Source: Deltaproteobacteria bacterium
Lineage (GTDB): Bacteria > Desulfobacterota > GWC2-55-46 > DRQE01
Assembly: GCA_016219165.1 (NCBI GenBank)
Contig: JACRCB010000055.1
Span: forward strand, 1 to 8,242
DNA: 8,242 nt
Direction: 5' to 3'
A model generated the notes under the pieces. That model was not told the origin of the DNA and did no database searches. It saw nothing but the letters and a program-made list of their open reading frames with translations. Position numbers and translations under genes: made by a program. The number at the start of each line of letters is the position of its first letter. Position 1 is the stretch's first letter. Of the stretch, positions 7,266 to 8,242 are shown in pieces.

Positions 7266-7937
7266 ATGGAACACATAAGTATAAAAGGGCTTACCAAATC
7301 TTACGGGAAAGGGACGAAGACGCTCGAGGTTCTAAAGGGTATAGACCTTGAAATAGAAAAGGGTGAGACAGTGGCCATACTCGGCGCCTCCGGGGCCGGT
7401 AAATCAACGTTCCTCAATATCATGGGGGCTCTCGACCACCCGACATCCGGCGAGGTCTTCTACAACTCGGCATCCATATTCACCATGGGAGAAAAAAAAC
7501 TTGCCTCGTTTAGGAACTCCACCGTGGGCTTTGTCTTCCAATTCCACCACCTGCTTGCGGAATTCACCGCCCTCGAAAACGTCATGCTTCCGGCGCTCAT
7601 CGGGGGGAAGAGTTATATGGAGGCGAAAGAGACGGGAGAGGCGTTATTAAGAGACGTGGGGCTTAAAGATAGGCTCGACCACAAGCCCGGAGAGCTCTCC
7701 GGCGGGGAACAGCAGCGCGCCGCCATGGTGAGGGCGCTTGTTCAGACTCCTGAGGTGCTCCTCGCGGACGAACCTACTGGAAACCTCGATACAAAGACAG
7801 GGGAAGAGGTCTTTGAACTCCTCCTTAAGTTAAACAGGGAGAAAAACATAACCCTCGCCGTTGTTACTCATAACGAAAGACTCGCGCAGAAGATGAATAG
7901 AAGGCTTACAATGGTCGACGGCAGGCTCTTCGGGTAA
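7266..7937 (+). CDS. lolD: Lipoprotein-releasing system ATP-binding protein LolD
   Basis: Cytoplasmic ATPase that powers lipoprotein extraction by the LolC/E-type permease encoded just upstream. All ABC motifs are intact in a 223-aa protein: Walker A GASGAGKST (40-48), Q-loop Q92 in FVFQFHHLL, signature LSGGEQQR (144-151), Walker B VLLADEP (164-170) with E169, D-loop around GNLD (172-175), and H-loop H202 in VVTHN. FQFHHLLAEFTALENV is the typical LolD/MacB-subfamily stretch. AGGGG (7256-7260) lies five bases before ATG 7266; an out-of-frame ATG at 7262 is ignored. MacB or FtsE are the nearest relatives, but length and the adjacent LolC/E permease favour LolD. Confidence 0.96.
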   Translation: MEHISIKGLTKSYGKGTKTLEVLKGIDLEIEKGETVAILGASGAGKSTFLNIMGALDHPTSGEVFYNSASIFTMGEKKLASFRNSTVGFVFQFHHLLAEFTALENVMLPALIGGKSYMEAKETGEALLRDVGLKDRLDHKPGELSGGEQQRAAMVRALVQTPEVLLADEPTGNLDTKTGEEVFELLLKLNREKNITLAVVTHNERLAQKMNRRLTMVDGRLFG

Positions 7938-7982
7938 CGAATAATTCAACCGGCTGGGGCCTCTTTACAAAAAACCGCTCCG

Positions 7983-8020
7983 CCTTCAGAAACTCTAAGA
8001 TAAAAGAATCTGAAGGTTTT
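7983..8020 (+). terminator. Terminator-like hairpin after lolD
   Basis: CCTTCAGA (7983-7990) pairs perfectly with TCTGAAGG (8009-8016) and is followed by TTTT (8017-8020). The 8-bp stem has an 18-nt loop and a short T-run, so it is weaker than a textbook terminator. It begins 46 nt after the lolD stop. If it works, the downstream exported-protein gene would need its own promoter. Confidence 0.45.
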
Positions 8021-8025
8021 CGAAA

Positions 8026-8135
8026 GGGGCAGGGCTCCCCGACCCCGACCCACCCTCCGGGTGGGTGCCCGCCCGCAGAGCCTGCCCTGAACCCTGTGCT
8101 GAACTTGTTTCAGCATTGTTTCAGGGGTGGGTCGG
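8026..8135. repeat. Nested inverted repeats with alternative pairings
   Basis: Several arms overlap. ACCCACCC (8048-8055) pairs locally with GGGTGGGT (8059-8066). The same arm, extended to CCGACCCACCC (8045-8055), also pairs perfectly over 11 bp with GGGTGGGTCGG (8125-8135). GGGCAGGGCTC (8027-8037) pairs with GAGCCTGCCC (8078-8087) with one bulged base, enclosing the local hairpin. The segment fills most of the lolD to next-gene spacer. It could be a composite dispersed repeat or an RNA switch in the leader of the next gene. Confidence 0.6.
8085..8126. repeat. Intergenic palindrome with TGAACTTGTTTCA core
   Basis: The inner palindrome TGCTGAACTTGTTTCAGCA (8097-8115) has 7-bp arms and a 5-nt loop. 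Outer arms CCCTGAA (8085-8091) and TTCAGGG (8120-8126) extend the stem. From memory, this core recurs as a short dispersed palindrome in intergenic DNA of many bacterial phyla and is often mistranslated into spurious ORFs reading MLKQVQH; the minus strand here gives exactly that. This supports a repeat, not a gene, in this spacer. Confidence 0.7.
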
Positions 8136-8168
8136 AAATCCTCCTCAGAGAAAGGGACATACAATCAA

Positions 8169-8242
8169 TTGAGGTTTATAAGAACGCTCTTATCTGTTAT
8201 AATTTTGACTTCCGTTGTCTCGGCGGCACGTGCCGCCGAGAC
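8169..8242 (+). CDS. Exported protein, 5' end only (candidate BamA)
   Basis: A reading frame from TTG 8169 to the window edge encodes 24 residues that form a clear Sec signal peptide: basic N-region MRFIRT, hydrophobic core LLSVIILTSVVS, and C-region AARA with likely cleavage before AE. AAGGGA (8152-8157) lies 11 bases upstream as a rather distant ribosome binding site. An in-frame GTG at 8127 would place polar residues and repeat sequence in front of the signal, so TTG is preferred. The mature part is outside the window, so the protein cannot be identified from sequence. After lysS-lolC/E-lolD, the outer-membrane assembly factor BamA is the usual next gene in Desulfobacterota- and Nitrospirota-type genomes, so bamA is an inference from context only. 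Confidence 0.6.
   Translation, partial: MRFIRTLLSVIILTSVVSAARAAE
8217..8242. repeat. Perfect 26-bp palindrome at the window edge
   Basis: GTCTCGGCGGCAC (8217-8229) is followed immediately by its exact reverse complement (8230-8242) with no spacer. It coincides with codons for the end of the signal peptide (VSAARAAE). The window stops at the last palindromic base, so the symmetry may continue only if flanking bases 8216 and 8243 pair. Confidence 0.85.

Noticed and set aside
7946..8164. 72-aa minus-strand reading frame in the lolD downstream spacer
   Set aside because: It is the translation of palindromic repeats (it contains the MLKQVQH signature of the dispersed palindrome) and has no ribosome binding site or recognisable domain.
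8175..8203. Extended -10 promoter: TTTATA, 17 bp, TGTTATAAT
   Set aside because: The -10 is a perfect TATAAT with an upstream TG, but it lies inside codons for the hydrophobic core of the signal peptide, downstream of the TTG start. A transcript from it would miss the start of that gene. It could be chance from AT-rich codons.
1..8242. CRISPR arrays, tRNA/rRNA genes, phage or transposase genes, toxin-antitoxin or defence systems
   Set aside because: No regularly spaced direct repeats, no tRNA cloverleaf or rRNA segments and no mobile or defence protein families were recognised on either strand.

Overview
The window looks like an ordinary chromosomal stretch from a Gram-negative bacterium with an outer membrane. 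The evidence is a LolC/E-type permease with its LolD ATPase, an ArnT-type glycosyltransferase, and a truncated exported protein at the right edge where BamA would be expected. The order lysS - lolC/E - lolD - (bamA) is one I associate with Desulfobacterota (former Deltaproteobacteria), Nitrospirota and relatives. Frequent AGG arginine and ATA isoleucine codons fit an uncultured member of such a group, but the taxon is an inference. All genes lie on the + strand.

Left part (1-4216). A near-perfect 45-bp-arm inverted repeat (1-94) precedes an integral-membrane GT83/PMT-type glycosyltransferase (164-1858). After 60 nt comes a Kef/CPA2-type cation:proton antiporter without a regulatory domain (1919-3061). 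Alanine dehydrogenase (3063-4166) follows after a single base, and its Shine-Dalgarno lies inside the antiporter's last codons. A hairpin plus T-run (4168-4216) probably ends this unit.

Middle and right (4217-7937). An AT-rich spacer with a candidate promoter precedes lysS (4424-5920), then the lipoprotein-release pair lolC/E (5981-7249) and lolD (7266-7937). Lysyl-tRNA synthetase is housekeeping. The Lol permease and ATPase extract mature lipoproteins from the inner membrane.

Right edge (7938-8242). A 231-nt spacer holds a terminator-like hairpin and a nest of inverted repeats that can fold in two mutually exclusive ways, including the widespread intergenic palindrome with core TGAACTTGTTTCA. 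A gene too short for normal gene calling starts at TTG 8169 and encodes a clear signal peptide. By synteny it is the 5' end of bamA. A perfect 26-bp palindrome lies over its signal-peptidase region and runs to the last base of the window.

I found no previously undescribed multi-gene system here. The points most worth a second look are substitutions at presumed key acidic positions in the antiporter and the glycosyltransferase, the antiporter-Ald coupling, and the palindromic or alternative-fold DNA at 1-94, 8026-8135 and 8217-8242.
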